Program-made: the position numbers and the translations under genes
The notes under the pieces: model-generated
The model's input: only the letters and a program-made list of their open reading frames with translations
Told to the model about the DNA's origin: nothing
Databases searched by the model: none
Assembly: GCF_019925205.1 (NCBI RefSeq)
Contig: NC_083560.1
Span: forward strand, 33,836,270 to 33,900,269
Length of the DNA: 64,000 nucleotides
Reading direction: 5' to 3'
DNA from: Metopolophium dirhodum
Lineage: Eukaryota > Arthropoda > Insecta > Hemiptera > Aphididae
In this document: one piece after another, positions 36,349-47,532 of the stretch
How positions within the stretch are numbered: position 1 is the stretch's first letter
Layout: each line of letters begins with the position of its first letter

Positions 36349-38196
36349 TTAAGAGGACGCTATACTTTTATATTTGTACAACATACCAAATTTTCGTTTA
36401 CTAGTTTCAATAGTGAGTTGTTAGTTTTGATATTAAGAGTGAATTGACCTACATACGGTTATTGTTAGTCGGAAACAACAAACACATGGGTGGCACTGAA
36501 CTAAATACATAGAACGCTTGCATTGTTCAAAATATGAACCTCATAGGAAGTCGCCATATGCATTCCGAGTCAAGGGAAAACATGGTAAAATATTATGTTA
36601 TCTATAAAAATTGTTATCATTATCATAATATTAATGTTAAAAATCAAATAGGAACCCATATGACGGCTCTCGTATGTTCTCATTTTACATATATGAGAAA
36701 TATACATAATACGCATCCCATGTATTTAGTTCAGTGATGGGTAGCGTCTCTTAAATAGATATAGGTACCTAATATTTAACAAAAATTAGAAATATAGGCG
36801 TTGTATATTTTGTATTTAAACAACCATATAATATTACATATAAGTCCAGGGCTTAAATCAAAAATAATAATACCGCTTACCGTTATATGCATATTAAACG
36901 TTATGATCGAATAACTGTTTAACGTTATAATATGTATATTAAACGTTATGGTCGAATGACTGTTTAACGTAATATATAATTTAAACATTATTCAATTTAT
37001 GCGTTTAAATGTTATTCAACTTAAGCGTTTAAACATTTTAAAAAGGTAAACGTTATGAAGCATTTAGCATTATCTGATGGATATAGCTTGTTTCCTGCAC
37101 ACAAAACAGAGTGAATGAAAAAAAAAATATTACCATAATAACCATAATATTATATATTTTACTGATGGTTATAATTTTATAAATATTTTTTTTTTTCAAA
37201 CAATAATTGTATGTTTCAATCGTTTATTGTTATTAACTTATTGACTACCTCGCAAGTTATTTAGTATTTCAGGTATGTGAAGAAGTATAGGATGATTTTT
37301 TTTGGAGACTCCAAAAGATTATCATCTATATTTTTAATTGTCTGATGATCCTGATCCCTGATGTTGTGTCGACATAAAACAAATATAACTGAAATGGCTA
37401 ATTTGGTCAATTTTAAATGTGCATTACAATACCTTAACATAGATTTAATGGGTAATAAGTTTATTAAGCTATCATATAGTTATAATGTTGAAAACTTTAT
37501 CTAAATTTAATTTAGTTTTATTCAATTAATACATTATGTAAATGCATTACATCAACAAATTATAACAATTTTTTCCTGCTTTCCCTTTAGCAAATGTATT
37601 AACTATTATGGTTGGTTAGCAGCAGTTACCCATCGGAAAACCTGTGCGAATATAAATAACTCGCGATAAGTTTGTGACCAGTTCACCAGTTTATTATATC
37701 ATTATTTTTAGTACCTTAGTACCTACATAAAATTGAATTCGATTAATTTTTATTTTATTATCGGTACGACAAAAATATATTTCTAAATATATAACTAAGG
37801 AATTAATCATCGTAATTTTTTCATTAAAATGTTTATTAAATATAAATCAAGCTTGAGGCGCCCCTTGATTTTACCAAGCTGTGGCGCCCGGAGGCAAATG
37901 ACCCCTTTGTCCCCCCCCCCCCCCTTAACACGGCCCTGTTTATATATTTTATTAACTAAGTTAAGTTACTTTTAGTTTCTAATTAATTTGTAACTTGTAA
38001 CTTTAAAGTTTAAACTTAACTTACATTTTTATGTATATGAACTTAACTATTAATGGGTAAAAACATATTTGCTAACTTGCCCGGCCAAGATAGTTATACA
38101 TATTATATAATGTACAAACAAAGTTCCCCCACTGTTCAACGTGATAATTTATGCATTTATGATTAAAACATGGCCTATAGATTTATATAAATCCAA
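36349..38196. other. Convergent intergenic region, second part
   Basis: Holds a short palindromic tandem repeat (36883-37050), a block like the hairpin family (TTAAGAGGACGC at about 36349, GAGTGAATTGACC at about 36440) and a hAT-type right end with a C14 tract (37911-37938, CGGCCCTG). On the - strand a TATAAA variant at 38182-38187 and AATAAA at 37948-37953 could serve as poly(A) signals for the synthase. I see no coding region. Confidence 0.45.
36883..37050. repeat. Tandem AACGTTAT repeat
   Basis: Two units of about 50 bp, each with TTAAACGTTAT(G)xTCGAAT and CTGTTTAACGT, followed by two shorter GCGTTTAAA units. AACGTT is self-complementary, so the array can form small hairpins. No coding meaning. 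Confidence 0.6.
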
Positions 38197-41180
38197 TTAT
38201 AAAACGTATTGAATACTTTTAATATATAAGGAATTAAGTCCTATCAACATTTTTTTCCTTTTTGACAGTGAAGCTCTAGTCGGATAGGTGGGACTAGACA
38301 GGATAGCAGAAACAACCCCTCGATAAATGTCAGTGGTTGCTAAAACCGAACCTCTTGCGATGTGTGGCAAACACCTGATGGAACCCACAGATTCTGATTG
38401 TTGTTTGTTTGCCAGATCGATCAACCGCGTGGAGTATTTTTTTAACTTCTTATCACCTAGAGACCTTGGTTTCTTTTCGTGGCACAAGATTTTTACTTCT
38501 TCCTCTTCGTCGTCCATATATTCGGTTGGTAAATAGCATCGACCCAATGTTTCGCTGTCGGTGACGATATCACGGGCAATGTTCACAAGTTGTAAAGACT
38601 AAAAAAAAAATAAGTGATGATTTATACAATAATTGTAAGGTAACAGAAAAAAATAAAGTAAAAAAAACGATTTACTCACTTGTCCCATTTGATATGCTTT
38701 TTCTATGACATAATCGTAGTTCTCGACGAGGTCATACTTTTCGTTATCACACCTGTACATCATCACATACACACATAATGCACCGACGCTTCCAGCCACA
38801 TAGGTGGAATACAATAATAAATCGTCTTCATTTCTGACTAGCCTACCCTCAATATCCCATTTGTAACCTGTGAGTAACTCATCGAATGGTTTACGAGGCA
38901 AATAGAATGCTATTCTAGATAATGCCCGGAAACATGAAATTTCCCCGTCAGTCAATTCGGATTCGTATTTTGTCCAATCAATTTTCAATTCTTGTGGTTT
39001 TGTTTGTACATCGTAATCTGATTTTCTGTCATAAAATAATTCGTTGATGAATCGTTCAGTTAACTCAAACTTTCGTTTTTTTTTTTCGACATCCAACTCG
39101 TCATCAATCATGTCATCCGTTACACGACAAAATGAGTATAAAATTATTAAATCCAATCGAATCCCTAAATAATAAATTTTTTTCATTAGAAACAATATTA
39201 TATTTATATACCTATTTATATAATTTAAAACTCAATTATATGAATATATTTGGTACAATTTACAAGCCATACACATAACTGAACTTATACTTATATAGTT
39301 ATATGAATTTTAAAAAAAATATATTTTTAATACACTATGAAGTAAAATAAATTTATTTTTATCTTTATTTACTGTAAGTCAGGTATTATGTTGGTCTATT
39401 TAGTTTTAGATTCTGGGCGAAATAATAATTATTGATTTTACAATTATGACGTGAATTTTTGTATTTGCTTTTTTAAAAAATTGTTTTCATCAGACACTTT
39501 TAATTTTTATAGTTGAAAACTTTCTTACATTTTTGATTTTGACATATTTTCTGAGAATTGGTAATCTAATTGGTAATATTGAGTGTACCTTGACATTGTG
39601 TACATACTACATTGCAGTAATGTAGTGTTAAATTTAAATTATTCAAAGATAAAACAATGCATAATCTACGAAAAACAATTCTGTGCGAATACGGGCAGTC
39701 AGTCTATATAGATTACTAAATATATTATGTTTATGATATATTTATATTGCATACAATTTTCAACATATTTATAATAATTTAGAACAAAATTTAGTTGATT
39801 TTATTAGAATGATTTCGACATTTTTTTTTTTTAATAACTGTTATTATTAACTCTAATTAATCGTATTATACGACCGAAAATGATTAATTTGCAAGCATGC
39901 GAGTCACATTTTTCATTTACAATATAATTCAAATGATCGAATAACAATGATGTGTTTTTTTACCTATGTTTACAAAATACCTACGAATAACAATATTTAT
40001 TTTTTTTATAACTCTTCCCTAATAAAATATAGATAATGTTTGAAAAAATGAATTTTTAAGAACCAGTAAGTACCGGAGTTAACCGTAACCCTTATTTTGT
40101 AATTTTAAAAACCGGAATCGGAACTGTAACCGAATATTATTTTTATTTTTAAGAACTAAAACGGAACCAGAACTGAAAAAATCCTGAAGGTTTCAGTCTC
40201 TGGTTCTGTAGCCATCCCTCCTATACAAACATTTGGTTCTACTTATTGGCGCATACGATGTTCTTACCGGCTGGAAAAAGAAAACTGGCAGTGGTGAATG
40301 ATTTTGAAGCGACTGTAATAATGTCAATACATTTTTTTATGTCTCCCGTGACGATTTGTGGCATATTATATTCTGAGGTCGTGAATGCCGAGAACAGTTG
40401 ACAAATATACTTCCAACTTATGCTAAATCGTAGTGGGTACTCTGGCGTGTACGTTTCAATTACACCGCTAGCTTTATCGAAGCAAGTCCCTGCCAAGACA
40501 ATGATTAGGTTTACTACGAAGATGAAAAATGCTTCTTCTATTGGCAAGTCGTCTACAATGAATATATTTAAGCTAGTCTGCTCGTTGATATGCAAAACGT
40601 TCTCCTTGAGGGCCAATTGATCAATCCAACATAGGTACAGCGAAGGGACCACGATCGCAAAAGTTGACGGTATTATTTTTTTTACGAAAAAATTTCCAGC
40701 TCCATACCACAAAAATATTATCACCGGAGATACCCAACATAGTATGCAGCCCAAGTAAAACGTCCCTTGTCCGGGGATAACCAATTTATAACCAACTATC
40801 GTGACAATAGTCAAACTCGTAATCGGTACCCATCGAATCAACTGGTAGCTGCGTTTGTCATAGTTGAAATTTAAGCATGGCGTTGACCATCGGACACAGA
40901 GCAAAGCCCATAGCGATGTCAGTACAGTTTGTATAATAAAAAACATGTACTCTTCAATAGGAGCATATCCAATAACAGCCATGACTCTATCGGGTGGATA
41001 TGTCCAGGCGTCCTTGTAGATGACATAATTGTCCCATGGTGTTGTGTACACAAACGCTGCGGCACTTATAAATGCAATTTTAAAAACTTCCGAGCGGTTG
41101 ATAAATGGTCGGGCGATTAATGACAATACGCCAATAACCGTAAGTGTGTACTTTAAATGTAAATCTGTGTAGGTTAACAT
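38197..41180 (-). CDS. Bifunctional lycopene cyclase/phytoene synthase
   Basis: Fungal-type fusion enzyme (crtYB/carRA family). Coding exons on the - strand: 41180-40268, 39164-38680 and 38598-38197; introns of 1103 and 81 bp with GT-AG ends. 599 residues. The N-terminal half (about 1-245) is a membrane-embedded lycopene cyclase with the duplicated PIEE motif at 74-77 (PIEEYMFF) and 213-216 (PIEEAFF). The C-terminal part (about 275-599) is a squalene/phytoene synthase with first aspartate-rich motif VTDDMIDD (319-326) and second NIARDIVTD (472-480), plus GRCYLP and YVAGSVG. It makes phytoene from two GGPP and cyclises lycopene ends. The chosen start (MLTYTDLHLKYTL) matches fungal N-termini. 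A strong acceptor (TTTTGTTGTGTTTCAG, ending 41206) lies 25 bases upstream, so the further upstream ATG is intronic. A possible untranslated exon ends at 41541 with donor GTAAAT. Frames are intact. The convergent desaturase supports the pathway. Confidence 0.95.
38599..38679 (-). other. Synthase/cyclase intron 2 (81 bp)
   Basis: Donor GTGAGTAAAT after ...ATGGGACAA and a poly-T acceptor ...TTTTTTTTTTAG before TCTTTACAACTT. Phase 0. The ORF reading through it has a hydrophobic, non-homologous tail, which supports the intron. Confidence 0.9.
39165..40267 (-). other. Synthase/cyclase intron 1 (1103 bp)
   Basis: Donor GTAAGAAC after ...TTTCCAGCCG, acceptor ATTATTTAG before GGATTCGATTGG; phase 1. 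A fragment related to family A (TTTTAGATTCTGGGCG at about 39405, AACAATTCTGTGCGAATAC at about 39676) lies inside, so the intron has been enlarged by repeats. Confidence 0.85.
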
Positions 41181-41205
41181 TTTGACGTATTTTGGAAGCC
41201 AGTAA

Positions 41206-41541
41206 CTGAAACACAACAAAATAAACTGTTAATATTATTTTTACAATTCCTAAAAAAAATACTTTATCTTGATGACATGGGACATATTTTGATGTAATTA
41301 ATATATCGTTCGTGAATTAGAGTAATTTGGTTCTTTTATCCGTTATTTACTAGGAGCGTTTTGGGTTTTTTTTACTATAAAAGGGAATTTAATTCTATTA
41401 ATCTGTATTCATAAGTGCGACTAGGGTGGTGGGTGAAAGGCTTAGCCCGCCCAAAACTTCTCATAGTCCCCTCAAGATAAATTTATCTTCTAACCCATAT
41501 ATTATCAATTCAAAATGAATAAATAATAATAAAGCATTTAC
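41206..41541 (-). other. Putative 5' UTR intron of the synthase/cyclase
   Basis: On the - strand, ...GAGAAATTAG precedes GTAAATGC (donor at 41540) and a textbook acceptor precedes TTACTGGCTTCC at 41205. If joined, the leader carries only a short upstream ORF that stops before the main ATG. Acceptor good, donor plausible; not proved. Confidence 0.4.
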
Positions 41542-43403
41542 CTAATTTCTCAGTAAATTGACATGCACATATTCACTTCCAATATCAACGAGATCACCAC
41601 GCAATAGGCAACAAATTCATAATGGATATAAGACATTTTGTAATCGTTACTAGTTTAATGTTTTGTAAAGCGTATTTATATTTGGTTGTCAAGTTTTATA
41701 GTTGACCACTGCGGATAACTCATATTACAGGCCATATTTCAACGGAAATATAAAATTATGTACCTATATACCTTTTTAAAAACTTAGGAAATGATAATGC
41801 AACTAACTTTTAAATATATAAGACTTGAAACAAGTCACGAACACTTTAATAATTAGTAATTTATATAATATTATAATAACATGTTTGGATAGTTCCCTCT
41901 GTTTGTGATAGATATAAACAAAAAACTGCTCTAAAAGTGGTGGAGGACATATGCGCCAAAATAAAATGAGAAAAAAAAAGTAATAAATAAATCCTACCTG
42001 TGTGCCACGGTTAATAGATATTAAATTTAGAACTATATCGTTTAAAAACTCCAATTGGTTAATCTCAATCGACAAATGTATTACATTTATATTTATTTGT
42101 ATACATATTATTATAATATTTATTATTGGCATTTCTCTATAAAAACGTAATTCAATTTATTACATTAATTATATTAATCACTTGTATACGTACAATGTAC
42201 ATATTATAATAATTATTATTGACATTTTTTATAAAATCGCAATCAACCGATTTATTCAATTTGTATTAATTACTTGTATGCGTATTATAATTTATTATTG
42301 ACATTTTATAAAGGTATATCAACTATATGTAGTAGGTATATCATAGCGATTTTTAAATAACTACTAATATAATATATTCATTTCGGCGCAAATGATATGT
42401 CATTTTTGCACCTTTGGCGCTTATGTAAAAAGCGGGAGCGGCAAGGGCGTCCGCAGGAATTTGTCAAGGGGAGGGCAAAATATTTTCTTTTTTACATTTT
42501 TTGTCTCACTATCCTATTAGTTATAAAGTATTTTTGTGACATATTTTCTTTTATATAGACAAGGAATGTAAAAATATTTATGAATTATACGTACGTATAG
42601 TTAGTTAAAACTTAATCTTTCAGCATTAATTGTAATTAATTGTTATGTAATTTTAAATTATCAAATACATTTTTTTTAATAGATAAAATGTTACCGTTGG
42701 TTTTATAATTTTAGGTAATTTATAAAATTTAATATTTCTAGCTTATTCAGTCATTGATACTACAAACTTGAAAAGTTGTAGCTATTGTAGGTGGTATGCC
42801 ATCTATGAACTTTTAATTTTTTTATCAAAAAAGAAAAAACTTGATTGACACTGCAGTATTGGCGTATTGCACTTGGTCCCACCACTACATCTAATAATCT
42901 ATAAAAGCAACGTTCTTATTTCTGACTCTGAATCGAGTGTGATAAAATTCACTCTGTAAAAAAAAAGAAAATGTTTTTATTTTTAATTTAAAAATAGTTT
43001 ATTTTATGATATTTTATATTAAAACGGTAATGATTAAGGTTGGGATTATAATGAACTTTGCATTGTTTCCCAAATCCACACGATACTCGTTTTATAACAT
43101 ACCTACATTGAATTTTTTGACGATTTTAAATTTAAGGCCATTTTTTGCATTTAAAGATTTTTAGAACATTTTAAAGTTTATTCTAAATTTAAATTTAAAA
43201 TTTTATTTTAAAATTTGCACATGTTTTTATATGATTTTATAGTAAATATATGATCTAAAGTTTAAATCTATAGTTACAGAAAAAAAAAATTAATTTTCAG
43301 ATTAAATAAGTAGTCTAAATGATAAGTTCTATCTATTAAACTTTTCTACAATCATTTAAAAGTTTAAAATGTATATATGAATTTATATCTTTAATATTAA
43401 AAA
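41542..43403. other. Region upstream of the synthase/cyclase
   Basis: Would contain the promoter of the - strand synthase. A CATAAGTGCGACTAGGG end of the GGCGCAACTAG family lies at about 41408, within the putative 5' intron. The rest is AT-rich with no recognisable gene; the - strand open frame at 41803-42132 has no domain. Confidence 0.4.
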
Positions 43404-44305
43404 GGTGGGTAAGTGGATATCGCTCTGCTGTACAGTAGGTTGCAAGTGGGTCACTATAATGGATGGTGTTAAATTTGAATTCAATGATATAAAATCATTG
43501 TATAAGAAAAACGATTCTGAGCGAAAACGGTCAGTCGTCAGCCTATGATATTACCAAGTATATTTGATGATATTATTGTGAATAAAGTAATGTATATATA
43601 ACCTATTTACATGGAGCCTTGTTTTCAATTTTCAATCCTTAGCTGTAAAAGTTGAACATTTTATAAATTTTTAACTACAAAATAATTATAAAATTATAAA
43701 TTTGATAAATTATGTCAAAATTTGAACTTTAAATGCTTATAAAAATATATTGTGTCTATGTATTTTTAATATTTTTCAACTGCTATTGTAACAATATATC
43801 AGGAGCCTTGCATTAAATTTTCACGCTTTTATACCCAACAAATAAAATTTTAATGATATTTATATAAAAAAAAATTAAAAAAATTGAAAATAGACAATGT
43901 CCGTAAACAGCTCAAAAAGTGTCAAATTATTTTCAAAATTTTTCCATGTATAGAAAATGCTAATATAAACGTTTAGTCAAAATTTCATGTACCTACGGTC
44001 ATTTGTTTTAGGGTTACGCCAAAAACCAAAATCGATTTTCTCGTAAACAGATTTTGCGTAAAAATTTCCGTTTTTCCTTAATTTTTCTTTTGTTTTTCAC
44101 GTCGCGTTTGAAATTCACCGAGAAATTTTTACTTTTGACCCCCCTAAAGTACCAACTAGATTCACTTTCCTATCAGAAAAGTTACTGTTTTGAAGAAAAT
44201 CCAAGCACTTTTACTGTCCTAAAAAGTGATAACAGACACACAAAAAAAAAAAACACACATCATTGTAAAATCAATACATTCATTACTTCACTCAGAATCT
44301 TAAAT
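43404..44305 (+). repeat. Family A interspersed repeat, full copy
   Basis: Starts AAAAGGTGGGTAAGTGGATA and ends CACTCAGAATCTTAAA. Very similar to the copy at 13325-14205 across its length, in the same orientation, with both landmarks kept. The open frame at 44054-44350 is part of it. Confidence 0.75.
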
Positions 44306-44858
44306 AAAAATTATTTAGTCCACTATTTAGAATTGTTAGGTCAGTTTTAGTTTTTTTAAAACATTAAAATCATCAATGATAATATGTGAAAATCAACCCA
44401 GTAATAGCCAATGGAGGGGCAACTGCCCTTACTTGCCCTCCCCCCTGCGGACACCCTTGGGGAGCGGTAAGTTGTAGTGACGGCCCGCGATAGATTGAAT
44501 ATAAATATCTCGCGTATATTGATAATATAATTATGGATAATACATCACTACACTACGTATAAATGTATAATAATATTATGCATTTATAATTATTATAATT
44601 AATACGATATATAAGTAATAAGTATGTATAAGTATTGAATTGTACGTAGGTAATATATTTTCTTTCATGAAATTGTTTTCGTAAAATAATTCGGTTGTTG
44701 CATAGATCACCGCACAATGCATTACCTTTGCCGTGATTACATTTTTTCGTATGTCAAGTTTGATATAGACTAGGTAATGGAAAACGGGTATAACGTGCGA
44801 GAATTTTAAACAGCGTAATAATATATCTGCATATTTATAAATTTATAAATTATAACAA
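44306..44858. other. Non-coding stretch
   Basis: Contains a C-rich block at about 44420-44460 that may be a transposon end and AT-rich sequence before the endonuclease remnant. No gene supported. Confidence 0.35.
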
Positions 44859-45110
44859 TTTGGTGACTTTAACATCAATTCTAATGATAAGAAATCGGAA
44901 ACTTTTAAAACTTTCCTTATGGACACATTCAATTTACATATGAATCATATTTTATCATATTTATATGTTATGATAAACAACCCAGCAGAATCTACAACGA
45001 GAGATGACACCACTATTGATGCAGTATTTTCAAGATATTTGGAAAAAATTACATCACAGACATACTTATCATATTTCAGTTATCACAGGCTTGTAATATC
45101 AATTATTTAA
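44859..45110 (+). pseudogene. EEP-type endonuclease remnant of a transposon
   Basis: In frame from 44859, upstream of the ATG at 44919, the sequence reads FGDFNIN, the GDFN motif of exonuclease-endonuclease-phosphatase domains. It continues with STTRDDTTIDAVFSRYL, the usual T-x-IDxxF region, and ends SYFSYHRLVISI, where an S-D/Y-H motif is expected. This is the C-terminal part of such a domain as found in non-LTR retrotransposons and in Helentron-type helitrons. An in-frame stop (TAA) immediately upstream and no reverse transcriptase or helicase nearby show a truncated relic. The host family is undecided. Confidence 0.5.
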
Positions 45111-46431
45111 TATGATTAATATAAAGTAGTAATTAAATAGTAATAATAATAATTTTCATTTTTATTCACTTTTCACATTTACTTAAATTCTTTAAATACT
45201 TAAATACACTAAATTTACTCATTGATATTTAATTTTTTTTTAATGATTCCACTAAAATGTATTTGTAATCTATAATATTTGTTGGAAAAGAAATTTCGTT
45301 CCTATATACCGGATTTCCCATGACAGCACTCACTTTTTTTTAGCTATTCATAGAAATTAACATTTTTATTTTTATTTTTACGGCACTTGTAAAATAAAGA
45401 AATAACGTAGAGTTACCAATACTATATTTTTGTAATATTATTCAAAGTCTAATCGACTCTGTTGATCGAATTCTAGATCTAGCTAAAGAAAAAAGAAAAA
45501 AGTTTATATTCGATTAAAAAAAATATTTATTTTTTTTGATTTTGTATCATTCACTTTTTTTAAAATTTAAGTTTTTTTAAATATTTCAATGTGAATGCAT
45601 TGTTGAAACATGAGAATTTTAAAACGGATGTCGCGCCATGCGCCCCTATTGGCTAATTATCCATATTATTTTTAGGTATAGCATTAAAATATCATGTTCT
45701 TTTCGTACAATTGTGACTTGAGGATGCAACCGATTCGGTCGCCTACCGTGCTTTCAAAATGTACACGGGCTACACCCCGAACGGATCATTTTGGTGAAAT
45801 TATTTATCACCTCCTCAGAAAATGATTGCCAAAACCGCCACTGGTTGATAGTTAAGGACTAAAGAGCTTGTATACTTATTAATAGGGCAAAATACTTGTA
45901 GCTTTAAAATATTTTTAAATACACAAGCCATTCGATCACTATTAAATCGAAAATATTTAATTTTAGTTTTATACAATTACCATAGAAATATAAATCATAA
46001 TCGTATAACTCATAAACTACCTACAACCTACTCGCCGTAAACTTGATTTATATAAATCAAAATACTTAGGAAACATTTTTGCTTTTAAATATAAAATTTA
46101 AACTGTATGTTGTCATTCAAAAAAAAAAACTTAAACAATTATTGAGATAAAATATTACAAAATATATATTATTTTTAAAAAATTTGTTTTTTTGACGAAT
46201 ATTTTCAAAAATGTTTATATATTTTTTAATAATGCGTGGTTCTTGATAAAATAATACAGTTATTTTATTTTGATTTTAAAACTAATTACGTTCCTATAAA
46301 TTTGGAATAAATAATATAATTTAATTTGGGACTGAGGTGACTAAGTTTATTTTAAAGTTGCTTACTTTTATTTTTTACACAGGTAAAATAGGTATAGCTC
46401 AACGAATAAAAAAGTAACGTTATATTCATAT
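45111..46431. other. Non-coding stretch
   Basis: AT-rich sequence with no supportable gene. It precedes the hAT-like element at 46432. Confidence 0.4.
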
Positions 46432-47524
46432 GAGTGGTGGACGTTTGGTCACATTGACCCAAAAGCCAACACGACTAGGTACAAATAGACACAACGTTTG
46501 GACACATAAAATGAAAGATATTTTATAATTTTACCAAAAATCAGCGAACGTTTGGATACACATATTATACAAGACACGTTTACACTTAATAAACACGTGA
46601 TCTACAATAGTGGTATACTCATAATATTATACTTTATCTTAAAACCAATTAATATCAATTACTTATATTATTTTGATTATTCTATGATTATTATCGTAGT
46701 ATACAGGACTACAAATTTATACGTAATATAATATATATATATATGTACTTGTACTTGTTATCGACTAATAATTTAGACAATGTTGAGTATAATATTTTAA
46801 AAAAATTAATGGGTTTAAAATTGACAACGATATAAGGATCTATATATATGACATCGCTCTATAAATATAGATAAGTAAATAAAAAAATAAGATCTTAATA
46901 GAATTTTTGTAATGAATGACCAAATATTTTAATATGATATGACAAAATAAAATAATTAAATTATAAATAATAAAAAATAAAGTAATAAACATTTTTTGGA
47001 GACTAGCAGTGTCTCTTGGTTAACGCTAATAGTCTATAAAAAATAAAATGTAATAGTATAAAAGTAAAAGATGTGCACTTGAACGTTGGTACCCAAACGT
47101 AGTATTATTTTAAAAATATAAATTGGAAAAAAAATAAATATAGATAAGTAAATAAATAAAATACGATCTTAATAGAATTTTTTTAATGAATGACCAAATA
47201 TTTTAATATAATATGACAAAATAAAATATTTAAAATATTAATAATAAAAAATAAAGTAATAAACATTTTTTGGAGACTAGCGGTGTCTCTTGGGTAACGC
47301 TAATAGTCTATAAAAATAAAATGAAAAAGTATGAAAGTAAAAAATGTGCACCTAAACATTGGTACCCAAACGGCCAAACGTAGTATTATTTTAAAAATAT
47401 AATGTTACCCAAACGTTATATTTATTTCTGGTGTCTGAAAAAAAGTGTCTCTAAACGTGTGTTCCCAATCGTTCTCCCGAAACACAGGTAAAAATACAGT
47501 TTTGTGCCCAAACGTGTTACGGCC
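46432..47524. mobile_element. hAT-like element with iterated AACGTTTGG
   Basis: Flanked by ATTCATAT on both sides (46424-46431 and 47525-47532), an exact 8-bp target duplication. The ends are GGACGTTTGG...CAC on the left and its approximate complement on the right (CCAAACGTGTTACGGCC). Subterminal zones repeat AACGTTTGG/CCAAACGTT many times. The interior holds a tandem duplication of about 274 bp (46858-47131 and 47132-47402). No transposase. Confidence 0.7.
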
Positions 47525-47532
47525 ATTCATAT

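Noticed and set aside
36883..37050. CRISPR-like array
   Set aside because: Only two or three irregular units, no conserved spacer length, and the genome is eukaryotic.
41181..41219. Upstream ATG giving 13 more residues to the synthase/cyclase
   Set aside because: A strong 3' splice acceptor lies inside this stretch, and fungal homologues begin at the next methionine.
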